A stretch of DNA of 64,000 nt from Pedobacter sp. MC2016-05 (GCF_026239735.1 NZ_JAPIVT010000004.1:222752-286751), one strand, 5' to 3'; counted from the first letter of the stretch, positions 25,430 through 35,169 are shown. The notes: a model not told the origin generated them from the sequence alone. Numbers and translations: made by a program.

Positions 25430-26551
25430 ATGAAATTCTCGAGCAGCTTAATTTTATCATTTTTTGTCATATTCATTGTTTTAAGTTGTACCAATAACAA
25501 AGCACAGGTGGTTGCAGCTGATACAAAACAAGATACCATCATCAGGAAATTAAAAGATACCATTTCAATTACTGCTGTTGGCGATATCATGCTGGGCTCG
25601 GCTTTTCCTTCAAAAATTAACCTACCACCAGATGATGCCCTGAACAGTTTTCAGGCGGTTGATAGTTTATTGAAAGGCGACATCGTTTTCGGAAATTTAG
25701 AAGGGTGTTTCTTAGATTCGGGTAATTCAAATAAGTGTAATGGTGTTAACCCCAATAGTTGTTATGCGTTTAGAATGCCAGAACGTTATGCCGGTATTTA
25801 TAAAAAGGCTGGCTTTAATGTATTGAGTATTGCCAATAACCATGTTGGTGATTTTGATACCAAAGGAAGAAAAAATACTGCAAAAGTTTTGGACTCTTTA
25901 AAAATCCACTATGCCGGACAGGTAAATAAACCTTTCGAAATTTTTGAAAAGGACAGCGTTAAATATGGCTTCTGTGCTTTTTCACCTAATGAAAATACAG
26001 TTTCTATTAATAAAATTGATAGTGCTAAAGCATTGGTTGCCCGCTTGAAAAAGCAGGTAGATATTGTTATCGTGTCTTTTCACGGTGGTGGCGAAGGCGC
26101 CAGATTTGAACACGTTCCACGAAAAAACGAAATATTTTATAGGGAAAATCGAGGTAATGTTTACAAGTTTGCCCATGCCGTAATTGATGCTGGCGCTGAC
26201 GTTGTGCTTGGGCATGGACCGCATGTAACCCGGGCAGTAGAAGTTTATAAGAATAAATTCATCGCTTACAGCCTAGGGAATTTTTGCACTTATGGAATGT
26301 TTAGCCTGAAAGGCAACAATGGAATCGCACCCTTATTACAGCTAAAGATAAATAGTAAAGGTGATTTCCTTTATGCGGATGTAACCTCGATACAGCAGGA
26401 TAAAGTTAACAGGCTAACTATCGATAATAACCACAGGGCATTTAAGCGAATAAAGGAACTAACTGATATGGATTTTATTGGACATCAATTAAAATTTGAG
26501 GACAATAAAATAGTAATGAAAGAAAATTTATCTGTTGACACTCAACCTTAG
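25430..26551 (+). CDS. CapA-family (poly-gamma-glutamate synthesis-type) lipoprotein
   Basis: 373 residues. Lipoprotein signal MKFSSSLILSFFVIFIVLSC with Cys20. The CapA metallophosphatase-like domain shows ITAVGDIMLGS, VFGNLEGCFLD, VLSIANNHVGDFDTKG, IVSFHGGGEGAR and VVLGHGPHVTRAVEVYK, the paired Asp/His/Asn metal ligands of the fold. CapA is needed for poly-gamma-glutamate capsules in Bacillus, but no capB/capC genes are present, so an envelope hydrolase role is as likely. A small membrane-protein gene follows 15 bp downstream. Confidence 0.88.
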   Translation: MKFSSSLILSFFVIFIVLSCTNNKAQVVAADTKQDTIIRKLKDTISITAVGDIMLGSAFPSKINLPPDDALNSFQAVDSLLKGDIVFGNLEGCFLDSGNSNKCNGVNPNSCYAFRMPERYAGIYKKAGFNVLSIANNHVGDFDTKGRKNTAKVLDSLKIHYAGQVNKPFEIFEKDSVKYGFCAFSPNENTVSINKIDSAKALVARLKKQVDIVIVSFHGGGEGARFEHVPRKNEIFYRENRGNVYKFAHAVIDAGADVVLGHGPHVTRAVEVYKNKFIAYSLGNFCTYGMFSLKGNNGIAPLLQLKINSKGDFLYADVTSIQQDKVNRLTIDNNHRAFKRIKELTDMDFIGHQLKFEDNKIVMKENLSVDTQP

Positions 26552-26566
26552 TCTCAATCTCAAATC

Positions 26567-26749
26567 ATGAAAAAAGGATTACTTCTCCACTATATTATCG
26601 GTATAGCCGCAGCGATTTTAGTTTTAGCTGCAGCCTACTACATCAATCAAAATCCAAAGAATTTATTATCTGCAGGAATTATCATTTTAGCCGGATGCCT
26701 GGTTGCTTTTAGCCAATATCAAATTATAAAAAGCAAGAAGCAGAAATAA
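26567..26749 (+). CDS. small two-helix membrane protein
   Basis: 60 residues: a hydrophobic helix (LLHYIIGIAAAILVLAAAYY), a short polar loop, a second helix (LLSAGIIILAGCLVAFSQY) and a Lys-rich tail (IIKSKKQK), so both termini are probably cytoplasmic. It starts 15 bp after the CapA-like gene and may share its transcript. No family or function recognised. Confidence 0.6.
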   Translation: MKKGLLLHYIIGIAAAILVLAAAYYINQNPKNLLSAGIIILAGCLVAFSQYQIIKSKKQK

Positions 26750-26752
26750 TTT

Positions 26753-26938
26753 CTACGCTTCGTCTTTCGTGTTCTTCACCAAACCAATTCCAGAAACGAA
26801 GAAGATCAATCCAATTATACCGTAAACCAACAATCCTCTGGTTTGCTGACTGTGTTGTACAAATCCATATCCAGCATAAATTAATCCAATGATGCCTAAA
26901 ATGGTCAATATAGTTCCGAAAGTGCGTTTAATATTCAT
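26753..26938 (-). CDS. small two-helix membrane protein
   Basis: 61 residues with two hydrophobic helices (FGTILTILGIIGLIYAGYGF; LLVYGIIGLIFFVSGIGLV) and a charged end (KNTKDEA). Similar short proteins are common in Pedobacter-like genomes and have no known role. Its stop lies 3 bp from that of the plus-strand small membrane gene, so the two converge tail to tail. Confidence 0.62.
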   Translation of the reverse strand: MNIKRTFGTILTILGIIGLIYAGYGFVQHSQQTRGLLVYGIIGLIFFVSGIGLVKNTKDEA

Positions 26939-27020
26939 AGTTTTAAAATTATCAGAGTAAATACAATATAAAGCGGTTTTTGTTTTATTCGTTACTTACT
27001 CCAAACAGATAAAAAAATAA

Positions 27021-27061
27021 AGCCACAGATTTTCAGCGTTTAAAGCTAATAATCTGCGGCT
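27021..27061 (-). terminator. terminator of the M13 peptidase gene (CCGCAGAT-family repeat)
   Basis: AGCCGCAGATT and AATCTGTGGCT-type arms (one G-T wobble) on the minus strand, then TTTATTTTTTT. Member of the repeat family also at 17709, 39961 and 51593. Confidence 0.7.
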
Positions 27062-27094
27062 TAAGATTAATGATCTGGTTGAACTAACCTGTAC

Positions 27095-29140
27095 TTACCA
27101 AACGCCTAACCTATTTGCTGGCGCAACATACATTTTTGCAGTTGTAGGAATATTAAAGGCCTTATAAAATGCTTCCATGTTATATACTGGTCCGTTAACT
27201 CTAAACATTTCTGGACTGTGTGGGTCTGTTTTTAAGCGAACCCGCATGCTTTCATCGCGATTTTTCATTCTCCAAACTTGGGCAAAGCCTAAAAAGAAAC
27301 GTTGATCAGGAGTAAAACCCTCAATCTTGTCCATACCTTTTCCTTGCTTGGTTAATTTAAATGCATCATAAGCGATATTTAAACCACCTATATCCGCAAG
27401 GTTCTCACCTAATGTCAGTGCACCGTTTACATGTTGGTTATCTAAAAGTGTAAATTTATCATAAAACGCGGCAACCTTATCTGCTTTTGTTTTGAATTTG
27501 GCGGCATCCTCCTTTGTCCACCACTCTTTCAAGTTTCCGGCTGCATCATATTGTCTTCCCTGGTCGTCGAACCCATGAGTCATTTCATGCCCAATTACTG
27601 CACCGATAGCTCCGTAGTTAATTGCATCATCGGCGTTAAAGGCAAAAAATGGAAACTGAAGAATCCCTGCAGGGAAAACAATCTCATTAAAAGAAGGATT
27701 GTAATAAGCATTGACTGTTGGAGGTGTCATTCCCCATTCTGTTTTATCTACCGGCTTACCAAGCTTATCCATCATCTCCTTGTAAGCGTGTTTTTTCGCT
27801 GATTGGAGATTTGCAAAAAAGGTTGTTTTAGAGATCTCTACGTCATCGTATTTCTTCCATTTATCGGTGTAACCGATTTTTTTTACGAAGGCATTTAACT
27901 TCTCAAGTGCTTTCTTTTTGGTTTCGGCTGTCATCCAATCTACTTTTTTAATACGTTCTTCATACACCTTTTGAAGATTATCAACCAATTCTACCATTCT
28001 CTTTTTAGCTTCTGGTTTAAAATACTCTTCTGTGTATAATTGCCCTAAAAGGTCCCCTAGGTTAAGATCGGTGTTATTAACCATTGATTTCCATCTTTCC
28101 GTAGGTAACTGACGGCCTGTAAGCGTTTTATCAAAAAACTCAAATCTGGCATCTCTAAATTTTTGTGTTAATGAATAGGCATTTTCATTTAGAGCATCGA
28201 ACTTTAATTTCTCCTTCCAAATTTGGATTGGCTGTGTTTTAATTAAGTTTGATAATGTTTGATAATATTTCGGTTGTCGAACAATAATGGTGTCTACGTT
28301 AGCGCCTAATTTGGTTAAAACAGACTTGACACTGAGATTTGGAAGCTGTTTTTGAAAATCGGAAACAGCAAACTTGTTATAATTTTTTTGAGGATCGCGT
28401 TGCTCAACAGGTGTAAAATGGCTTTGTGCTAAAGCCGTTTCGAGTTTAAGTATATCATTGGCATATTTCACGCCATTTACTGAATCGCCAGAAAGAGCAA
28501 ATATTTTAGAAATGTACGCCAAATATTGTTCTCTTATTTTTTTAGCTTTTCCATCCTGATCAAGGTAATAACTTCGCTCTGGTAAATTGATGCCTGATTG
28601 ATAGAAGATCAAAGCATTTTTTTGACTGCTTTTATCATCTGGCTCCACTCCGAAAACAAACAAATCACCTTCTCCATTCCTAAACCCTTCTGCAATAAAA
28701 TTGATTAATTCGTTTGCATTTTTTATATTATCGATTTTGGATAACAAGGGCTTTATTGGCGTCGTCCCTAATTTTTCAATGGTTAAAGAATCCATTCCAC
28801 TAGCATAGAAATCGCCTACCTTTTGTTCGGCAGTTCCTTTGGCTGCGTTGCTTTTAGCGGATTTTTCGAGTATATCCCTTAAGTTTTTTAAGTTATCGTT
28901 ATATAAGGTATAGAAAGATCCCCACCCGGTTTCCGTTTTAGGAATCTGGGCATTTTTCATCCATTTGCCATTGGCATATAGAAAAAAATTATCGCCAGGT
29001 TTTACGGTAGTGTCCATCCCAGCAGTGTCAAAAAACACTGTTCGTGTATCTGTGCTACTGGTTGTTTGACGGCTTTTATCATTTTGACAGGCGGCGAGTA
29101 GCAACAGTGCCGCGGCTGGCAATAATAATTTATTTTTCAT
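27095..29140 (-). CDS. M13-family zinc metallopeptidase lipoprotein (neprilysin/PepO-like)
   Basis: 681 residues. Lipoprotein signal MKNKLLLPAAALLLLAAC with Cys18. M13 hallmarks: VNAYYNPSFNEIVFPAGIL (substrate-binding NAYY), the zinc motif HEMTH in VIGHEMTHGFDDQGRQYD (near residue 520), the third ligand in ENLADIGG, and the C-terminal NRDESMRVRLKTDPHSPEMFRVNGP. The N-terminal M13_N region (PGDNFFLYANGKWM) is complete. Likely a periplasmic oligopeptidase. Monocistronic. Confidence 0.95.
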   Translation of the reverse strand: MKNKLLLPAAALLLLAACQNDKSRQTTSSTDTRTVFFDTAGMDTTVKPGDNFFLYANGKWMKNAQIPKTETGWGSFYTLYNDNLKNLRDILEKSAKSNAAKGTAEQKVGDFYASGMDSLTIEKLGTTPIKPLLSKIDNIKNANELINFIAEGFRNGEGDLFVFGVEPDDKSSQKNALIFYQSGINLPERSYYLDQDGKAKKIREQYLAYISKIFALSGDSVNGVKYANDILKLETALAQSHFTPVEQRDPQKNYNKFAVSDFQKQLPNLSVKSVLTKLGANVDTIIVRQPKYYQTLSNLIKTQPIQIWKEKLKFDALNENAYSLTQKFRDARFEFFDKTLTGRQLPTERWKSMVNNTDLNLGDLLGQLYTEEYFKPEAKKRMVELVDNLQKVYEERIKKVDWMTAETKKKALEKLNAFVKKIGYTDKWKKYDDVEISKTTFFANLQSAKKHAYKEMMDKLGKPVDKTEWGMTPPTVNAYYNPSFNEIVFPAGILQFPFFAFNADDAINYGAIGAVIGHEMTHGFDDQGRQYDAAGNLKEWWTKEDAAKFKTKADKVAAFYDKFTLLDNQHVNGALTLGENLADIGGLNIAYDAFKLTKQGKGMDKIEGFTPDQRFFLGFAQVWRMKNRDESMRVRLKTDPHSPEMFRVNGPVYNMEAFYKAFNIPTTAKMYVAPANRLGVW

Positions 29141-29231
29141 GTATATATTAATTTAGTTGCATAAATACTAAAGCTACAAAACAACCATGTAGTTTCTATG
29201 AATTTTTATAACTTCATAAAAAAAACTTATT

Positions 29232-30164
29232 ATGCAATACACGATCTACATTCTCGGTTCCATCGCCATTATTATCTTGTTAAGCTCCTTTGTTACCGTT
29301 AAACAAGGAACAATAGCTGTAGTAACGGTTTTCGGAAAATATCGAAGGCAGCTTCGCCCTGGTTTGAACTTCAAAATACCGTTAATTGAACAGATTTACT
29401 CTCGTATTTCTATTCAAAACCGTTCCGTAGAATTATCATTCCAGGCAGTAACGCAAGATCAGGCGAACGTTTACTTTAAAGCCATGCTTCTATATTCTGT
29501 AGTTAATCAGGATGAGGAAACAATAAAAAACGTAGCCTTTAAATTTGTTGATGCAACGAATTTAATGCAGGCATTAATCAGAACTATTGAAGGTTCCATT
29601 CGTGCTTACGTAGCTACGCAAAAACAAGCAAACGTATTGGCTCAGCGTAATGAGATTGTACTGCATGTAAAGGAACAAATTGACCAGGTATTAGATGGAT
29701 GGGGTTACCATTTACAAGATCTTCAATTAAATGATATCACTTTTGATGAAGAGATCATGCGTTCAATGAGTCGAGTGGTGGCATCCAATAACTTAAAGGC
29801 TGCTGCGGAAAATGAAGGTCAGGCTTTGCTAATTACCAAAACAAAAGGTGCAGAAGCGGATGGTAACGCCATTAAAATTGCCGCAACTGCAGAACGTGAG
29901 GCTGCTCAACTTCGTGGACAAGGTATTGCTTTGTTTAGAGAAGAGGTAGCAAAAGGGATGACCAATGCGGCACATGAAATGCAGCAAGCGAACCTAGACA
30001 CATCGGTAATTCTCTTCACCATGTGGACGGAAGCCATTAAACAATTTGCAGAGTACGGCGAAGGCAATATCATTTTCTTAGATGGTAGCACCGAGGGAAT
30101 GAACAAAACAATGAAGGAAATGATGGCTATGCAATTGAGCCAAAACCCGATTAAGCCTTCTTAA
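29232..30164 (+). CDS. SPFH/Band 7 (prohibitin/stomatin-like) membrane protein
   Basis: 310 residues. One N-terminal transmembrane helix (IYILGSIAIIILLSSFVTV) followed by an SPFH domain (TIAVVTVFGKYRRQLRPGLNFKIPLIEQIY; ISIQNRSVELSF) and a long Ala/Glu-rich coiled coil (about 180-260) typical of flotillin/stomatin oligomers. Such proteins form membrane microdomain scaffolds and sometimes control AAA proteases. No NfeD or HflC partner is adjacent. The C-terminus has a short Met-rich tail (MNKTMKEMMAM). Confidence 0.9.
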   Translation: MQYTIYILGSIAIIILLSSFVTVKQGTIAVVTVFGKYRRQLRPGLNFKIPLIEQIYSRISIQNRSVELSFQAVTQDQANVYFKAMLLYSVVNQDEETIKNVAFKFVDATNLMQALIRTIEGSIRAYVATQKQANVLAQRNEIVLHVKEQIDQVLDGWGYHLQDLQLNDITFDEEIMRSMSRVVASNNLKAAAENEGQALLITKTKGAEADGNAIKIAATAEREAAQLRGQGIALFREEVAKGMTNAAHEMQQANLDTSVILFTMWTEAIKQFAEYGEGNIIFLDGSTEGMNKTMKEMMAMQLSQNPIKPS

Positions 30165-30180
30165 TTTTTTTATATTAACG

Positions 30181-30217
30181 AAAGAAGCCCGAATAGATAA
30201 TTCTAATCGGGCTTCTT
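30181..30217. terminator. bidirectional terminator between SPFH and protease genes
   Basis: Arms AAGAAGCCCGA and TCGGGCTTCTT with a 14-nt loop, flanked by T-rich runs on both strands; it lies between convergent stop codons at 30164 and 30233. Confidence 0.85.
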
Positions 30218-30232
30218 TGTTTTGCTTTTGAT

Positions 30233-32401
30233 TTATAGTTTTGGTGCTGTTGCAATTCCCAAATTCATCACATAATTACCAGATTGCTGCATAAAATCAC
30301 CCATCACTTTTAAAGATTCATCTTCAATAAAATCAAAGGTATCTTGCTTCGTCACTTTTTCACCCTTCTTAATAGCTGGCAAGCCTCTCAACGCTCTTAA
30401 TTCATTTTGTCGGGCTAAAGATTTTGCCTCCTGAGCATCACGCTCAGCCTTTAATTTATTCTCATTCAACGTTACCGATACTTCCGCATCACGTTTTTTC
30501 AGGTCAGCTATATCTTGTTTAATAAATTTAAAATCTAACGAGTTTGCTATACGCTGTTCGCTGTTTTTTATTAAACCAGCTTTAACTGCTGATAAATTAG
30601 CAACCGCCTTAAAGTTCGAACTCGGAATTACATCCCAAGGTAATGCAGATGGCTCTGTATCTTCTCCGATTTTATCCATTGGATAAAGCGATGGAAAAAC
30701 AACATCCGGTGTTACACCCTTATGTTGTGTGCTGCTACCTGCTACGCGATAAAACTTCGCCATGGTTAGGTTGATCTGACCTAGATTAATATCAGCTGGA
30801 TTTGCTCCGGTTGGAGAAGTACCAATAGTTTTATCTCTGGTAACTAAACCCGCGATTTTCTGAAGCATCCCTGGGTTAACTAATTTATTTAAATCAATTG
30901 ACGATTGAACGGTACCTTTTCCATAACTCTGGCTACCCATAATGATTCCTCTGCCGTAATCTTGAATAGCTCCTGCAAAAATTTCTGATGCCGATGCACT
31001 TAAACGATCAATCATTACTCCGAAAGGACCATCCCATGCTACGCCAGATGTTTCATCTTCATCTACTTCAATTTTACCTCTTAAATCTTTAACCTGAACA
31101 ACCGGGCCCTTATCGATAAATAAACCTGTTAATGAAATCGCTTCTACAAGAGAACCGCCGCCATTTCCACGCAAATCCATCACAATGGCATCCACTTTAT
31201 CGATGTTTTTTAGTGAATCAACTAATTTTCTCACATCACGGGTAGTGCTTTTATAGTTTTTATCGCCAGAGTTTGCGGCTTTAAAATCTGCGTAAAAGGC
31301 TGGCAAAGAAATAATACCAATTTTATAATTTTTGCCATTTGAATTGATGGTTTTTACTTTCTTCTTAGCTGATTGATCTTCAAGGATAATTTTTTCCCTA
31401 ACCAATTCGATAATCACAGGCTTAGAAGACATCTCTTTTCCGACAGGAATAACTTTTAACCGAACTTTTGTACCTTTTGGACCTTTAATTTTCGTAACAG
31501 TGACATCCAATCTCCAACCTACTACATCAACAAATTCTCCATCGCCTTGCGCAACTGCAATAATTCTATCCCCAGCGGTAAGTTGTTTTCCTTTAAATGC
31601 AGGTCCTCCTGGAATAATCTCCGAAATTTTAACAACTTCATTTTCGAGCTGTAACCTGGCCCCGATACCTTCAAAAGAACGAGACATTTCTTCGTTAAAT
31701 TCAGTTGCTCTGGCGGGTACAAAATAGTTAGTGTGTGGATCAACTGATTCGGTAAATGCATCCATCAAAATTTGGAATACATCCTGATTATTAGTTTTCG
31801 AAGTTTGAGATTGAAGGTTTTGATAACGTTTTGTAAGTGTTTCTACGTTTTTCTCCTGTGCAGTGCCTGCCAAGTTAAGATTGATTAACTCATATTTCAC
31901 TCTTTTTTTCCAGGTTTCATTTAAAGCAGTTGAAGAAACTGCCCATGGAAGTTTTTCACGGTCGTACACATATGTATCGTTTTGATTAAAATCGTACTTG
32001 GTTTTTATTTGCGCTAACGAGTATTTGAAATATTCGTTTAAACGTTTCGCATATACATTGTAAATATAAAATGGACCGCTTAAATCGCCATTCTTGAAAT
32101 CGTCGTCTAAAGTAGTTCTGTATTTCTCAAATTCTTTGATATCAGAAGCAAGAAAATAATTTTTTCCCTGATCTAGGGCCTTTATATATCTATCTAAAAT
32201 TAAGGATGAGATAGAATCGTTAATCTGGATTTTTTTATAATTATAACTCTCGATAAGATTTACAACTTCCTTTATTACGAGCTTCTGTTGCTCATCGGGG
32301 ATTACATTAGTAACGCCTTCCACAATCGGCTGTGGCTTTGGGTCAGCATGGCAAGCCAGTACCGCCGCAGTAAAAATTACAAAAAATATTCTCTTCAACA
32401 T
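30233..32401 (-). CDS. prc: C-terminal processing (tail-specific) protease, S41 family
   Basis: 722 residues from the ATG at 32401, which yields a lipoprotein-like signal MLKRIFFVIFTAAVLAC (Cys17); starts at 32425 or 32485 are possible but a terminator hairpin at 32474-32499 argues against the last. Order: N-terminal helical domain, PDZ domain (about 210-310, FEGIGARLQLENEVVKISEI), and S41 catalytic core with GNGGGSLVEAI, Ser in SASASEIFAGA (near 470) and Lys in SYGKGTVQ. Prc enzymes trim C-termini of periplasmic proteins and peptidoglycan hydrolases. Long form, like E. coli Prc. Confidence 0.92.
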   Translation of the reverse strand: MLKRIFFVIFTAAVLACHADPKPQPIVEGVTNVIPDEQQKLVIKEVVNLIESYNYKKIQINDSISSLILDRYIKALDQGKNYFLASDIKEFEKYRTTLDDDFKNGDLSGPFYIYNVYAKRLNEYFKYSLAQIKTKYDFNQNDTYVYDREKLPWAVSSTALNETWKKRVKYELINLNLAGTAQEKNVETLTKRYQNLQSQTSKTNNQDVFQILMDAFTESVDPHTNYFVPARATEFNEEMSRSFEGIGARLQLENEVVKISEIIPGGPAFKGKQLTAGDRIIAVAQGDGEFVDVVGWRLDVTVTKIKGPKGTKVRLKVIPVGKEMSSKPVIIELVREKIILEDQSAKKKVKTINSNGKNYKIGIISLPAFYADFKAANSGDKNYKSTTRDVRKLVDSLKNIDKVDAIVMDLRGNGGGSLVEAISLTGLFIDKGPVVQVKDLRGKIEVDEDETSGVAWDGPFGVMIDRLSASASEIFAGAIQDYGRGIIMGSQSYGKGTVQSSIDLNKLVNPGMLQKIAGLVTRDKTIGTSPTGANPADINLGQINLTMAKFYRVAGSSTQHKGVTPDVVFPSLYPMDKIGEDTEPSALPWDVIPSSNFKAVANLSAVKAGLIKNSEQRIANSLDFKFIKQDIADLKKRDAEVSVTLNENKLKAERDAQEAKSLARQNELRALRGLPAIKKGEKVTKQDTFDFIEDESLKVMGDFMQQSGNYVMNLGIATAPKL

Positions 32402-32473
32402 CTCTTTAAACGATTTAAAATCCATTTCAATATTATATAGCCAATATGATACCATTTTAACGAAAAAACAAAA

Positions 32474-32505
32474 AAGAGACAGCATTATTACTGTCTCTTG
32501 TTAAA
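32474..32505 (-). terminator. terminator downstream of the TPR-protein gene
   Basis: AAGAGACAG / CTGTCTCTT (9-bp arms, 8-nt loop) followed on the minus strand by TTTTGTTTTTT. It ends the transcript coming from the cyanophycinase operon, 177 bp past the TPR gene, and sits just before the protease start. Confidence 0.85.
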
Positions 32506-32675
32506 AGGCTATCAAATCTAGCTAAAAGCTTTTTATTTAACAATTATTAAATTTTAACGAAAAATGGAGGTAATTGTTTTGCCATTAGGCTGGTAAGTAA
32601 TTCTGGAATAGAAATTTACAATTGAACTACCTTGTAACCCAAGTATGAGGTGAATGCAAAATAGTTTTGAGGAAA

Positions 32676-33359
32676 CTACGATTTCTTTTGAGCCGTTTTA
32701 TTTGCGATGGTTTCACGGGCATCGCTAATCTGACCTTTATATTGATTGGTTTTGATTGAGCTAGCTAACCATTCGGCTGTTTTCAGATCTCTTAAGGCAA
32801 GGGTAAAATCCTTTTTCTTTATTTTAACCTGTACAATTCCTAAAACCGATTCGATGTAAGAATTATTGCTTTTAAGTTGTTTGGCTAAAATACCTTGCTG
32901 GGTATAAAACCACATCGATTGTGTGTATTTACTGTTGGCAAGATAAACTTTTCCTAAAAGCTGATAGGTATTCATTAAACCGCTTCTGCTACCCATCTTC
33001 GAATAATTTTTGAGCGCAACATTTAAAAGAATCTGTTCTGCATCGCCGAAACGTCCCAATTGGTAGTGCATATTACTCATCTTGATGATGGCCTGACCAT
33101 ACTTGGTAAAGTTTTTAACGGCATTATATTCGAAAGCAGCTTTGCCAAATAGTGTTAATGCTTCATTAAAATCACCCTTTTTTTCTAAATCTTCAGCATC
33201 ATCATAAAAAGAATTTCCATCTTCTAAATCGAACTTAGATACTGCAATAGTGATTGCACTTCCTGCATTTGGCTCCTGCATATCAGCTTTATCTATATTT
33301 TGAGCTTGTAGTTGAAATGACGCGAACAGGCTAAATAAAGCGAATAAATATTTGGACAT
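32676..33359 (-). CDS. secreted TPR-repeat protein
   Basis: 227 residues from the ATG at 33359 (MSKYLFALFSLFASFQLQAQ, signal peptide; nine upstream codons are open but not signal-like). Tetratricopeptide-type helical hairpins: DAEDLEKKGDFNEALTLFGKA, YGQAIIKMSNMHYQLGRFGDAEQIL, GLMNTYQLLGKVYLANSKYTQS and FTLALRDLKTAEWL. It follows the isoaspartyl peptidase gene by 29 bp on the same strand and shares its terminator, so it is the last gene of the cyanophycinase operon; a link in function is not evident because it is exported. Confidence 0.82.
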   Translation of the reverse strand: MSKYLFALFSLFASFQLQAQNIDKADMQEPNAGSAITIAVSKFDLEDGNSFYDDAEDLEKKGDFNEALTLFGKAAFEYNAVKNFTKYGQAIIKMSNMHYQLGRFGDAEQILLNVALKNYSKMGSRSGLMNTYQLLGKVYLANSKYTQSMWFYTQQGILAKQLKSNNSYIESVLGIVQVKIKKKDFTLALRDLKTAEWLASSIKTNQYKGQISDARETIANKTAQKKS

Positions 33360-33388
33360 GCAACAAAAATAATACTTTATATTCAATA

Positions 33389-34231
33389 TTAGCTAAATAC
33401 CTGTAAATTAACATCGAAAGATGCCCAAACCATATAGGGATGTGAATCGCAATGGTAGATTTCGCCTGAAGATGTGATGCCAATTACCCCAGCGAAACCA
33501 TCATATACTTTGAGTTCCAGGAAAGTTTTATCACAGGCCTCTTTTAAGCTAAAGCCATCCGTTACCCGGGTAACAATTTTTGAAGCGGTTGCATTGCTTA
33601 CAATATCCTCACCTATTCCAGTGCAAGAAATGCCCGCATATTGATTGGCGTAATTCCCTGCTACTGTAGCCGAATCGCTTACCCGGCAAGGAATTTCAAA
33701 GCCTTTACCACCAGTTGAAGTACCGACAGCAAGATTGCCATCATCATCTAGCGCTACACAGCCCACCGTGCCTAAATTATTTTGTTGATTTAGCTTTTCT
33801 TCGTATTCTGCTTGGCGTTGTTTAGTGATTGGACTGAAAAATTCATGACCATTTTTTCGGGCAAAGTTTTGGGCGCCACTGCCACTCAAAACACGGTCAT
33901 CATAATTCAAGAGATCTTTAGCAATGTAAATAGGATTCTTTACATCTTCCACATTGATCACGCCACTAAACTTTTCAGTTTTTCCATCCATTAAAGATGC
34001 ACTCAACCTAACCTTCCCATCGCTTTGGATCTGCGAACCAATGCCAGCATTAAATAGTTCATTATCTTCCAATAATGCCACGGTATAAACTACAGTTTCT
34101 AAAGCGGTATGGGTTTTTAAATATTGATAACCAAGCGTAACAATTTCTGCTAAGGCATCTTGCTTTGCTTTCTTTGTTTCTTGATTGGTTGATGACTCAC
34201 TAAAAAAGCCACCGTGTATAATTAGTTTCAT
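33389..34231 (-). CDS. isoaspartyl peptidase / plant-type asparaginase (Ntn hydrolase)
   Basis: 280 residues without signal peptide. The autoproteolysis site is NLGTVGCVALD, with catalytic Thr155 at the new N-terminus; substrate residues follow in FEIPCRVSDSATVAGNYAN and the ATASKIVTRV region. These enzymes cut beta-aspartyl dipeptides. Placed 63 bp downstream of cyanophycinase and divergent from cyanophycin synthetase, it is the natural candidate to hydrolyse the beta-Asp-Arg dipeptide released by CphB. Slightly shorter than typical (about 310). Confidence 0.9.
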   Translation of the reverse strand: MKLIIHGGFFSESSTNQETKKAKQDALAEIVTLGYQYLKTHTALETVVYTVALLEDNELFNAGIGSQIQSDGKVRLSASLMDGKTEKFSGVINVEDVKNPIYIAKDLLNYDDRVLSGSGAQNFARKNGHEFFSPITKQRQAEYEEKLNQQNNLGTVGCVALDDDGNLAVGTSTGGKGFEIPCRVSDSATVAGNYANQYAGISCTGIGEDIVSNATASKIVTRVTDGFSLKEACDKTFLELKVYDGFAGVIGITSSGEIYHCDSHPYMVWASFDVNLQVFS

Positions 34232-34293
34232 TTTATTGGTATCAAGATTTTTTATTCAGCATCGAGAATGAAAACGCTCAACTAAATACTTAT

Positions 34294-35169
34294 TTAACCT
34301 ACCGGGATCACTTTTGGATGATGGATCACCAAACTATGGTCAGTTAAGTCGTACACATCACCATCGCACATTACATGTACAACCATATTTTTTATCGATA
34401 CAGGCTGCCCCATTTCTACGTCTGTTAAATTGGTATCGGCCATTTGGCGGCCATCTACCAAAATTACCATCCCAGATCCTATAGCTTCCATTACATGTCC
34501 ATCTGAAATAAAAAGACCCGTATCTTCGCCCAAACCTATACCCAAGATACCTGGATTACTGGCTGCAGCGTATAATAAACGTCCAATCCTTCCGCGTTGA
34601 ACAAAATGCGTATCCACAATTACATCATCAATAAAACCTAAACCACCAGTAATTTTAACTTCACCTTTTAATAACGCATCCTTGCTACTTCCCTGGTAAA
34701 TCATGTTTTTTGAACTTGCTGCCGCTCCTGCAGACGTGCCTGCAATTACAACTGCTTCGTTTTTATATTTCTCTAAGAGAATTTGATGAATTTTTGTTCC
34801 TCCGAATATTGATGAAAGTCTTAATTGATCGCCACCAGTAAAAATAATAACCTCAGCAGCTGCAATTCTTGCATAATTTTCATCAGAGTTTGCTTCCTCA
34901 CGATTGGTAATATTTAAGACACCAACATTATGAACATCTAATTGCGCATAAGCTTTGATATATTCTTCGCCAACTTTCTCAGGCATTAAAGAAGCAGTAG
35001 TAATAATTTCGAAGCGTGATTCAATATCTTTAACTGATTCGGTAGTGATTCTCTTTAAAATCCCACGCTCAAAAAAATTCATGTTCTCTGGTAAACCGAA
35101 TTGCGTTTCTGCAAAGCTGCCCGTGTTTATTGCTCCACCAATGATGATAAGTTTGCCTCTTGGAACCAT
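34294..35169 (-). CDS. cphB: cyanophycinase
   Basis: 291 residues, peptidase family S51. Nucleophile Ser146 lies in AGTSAGAAASSKNMIYQG; the FTGGDQLRLSSIFGGT loop and DTHFVQRGRIGRLLYAA (His of the catalytic site and substrate-binding Gln/Arg) match cyanophycinases. No signal peptide, so it acts on intracellular cyanophycin granules and releases beta-Asp-Arg. The gene diverges from cphA across a 293-bp region and heads an operon with the isoaspartyl peptidase. Confidence 0.93.
   Translation of the reverse strand: MVPRGKLIIIGGAINTGSFAETQFGLPENMNFFERGILKRITTESVKDIESRFEIITTASLMPEKVGEEYIKAYAQLDVHNVGVLNITNREEANSDENYARIAAAEVIIFTGGDQLRLSSIFGGTKIHQILLEKYKNEAVVIAGTSAGAAASSKNMIYQGSSKDALLKGEVKITGGLGFIDDVIVDTHFVQRGRIGRLLYAAASNPGILGIGLGEDTGLFISDGHVMEAIGSGMVILVDGRQMADTNLTDVEMGQPVSIKNMVVHVMCDGDVYDLTDHSLVIHHPKVIPVG

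Noticed and set aside
25430..26551. A capsule (poly-gamma-glutamate) locus at the CapA-like gene
   Set aside because: capB, capC and other synthesis genes are absent; only a small membrane protein follows.
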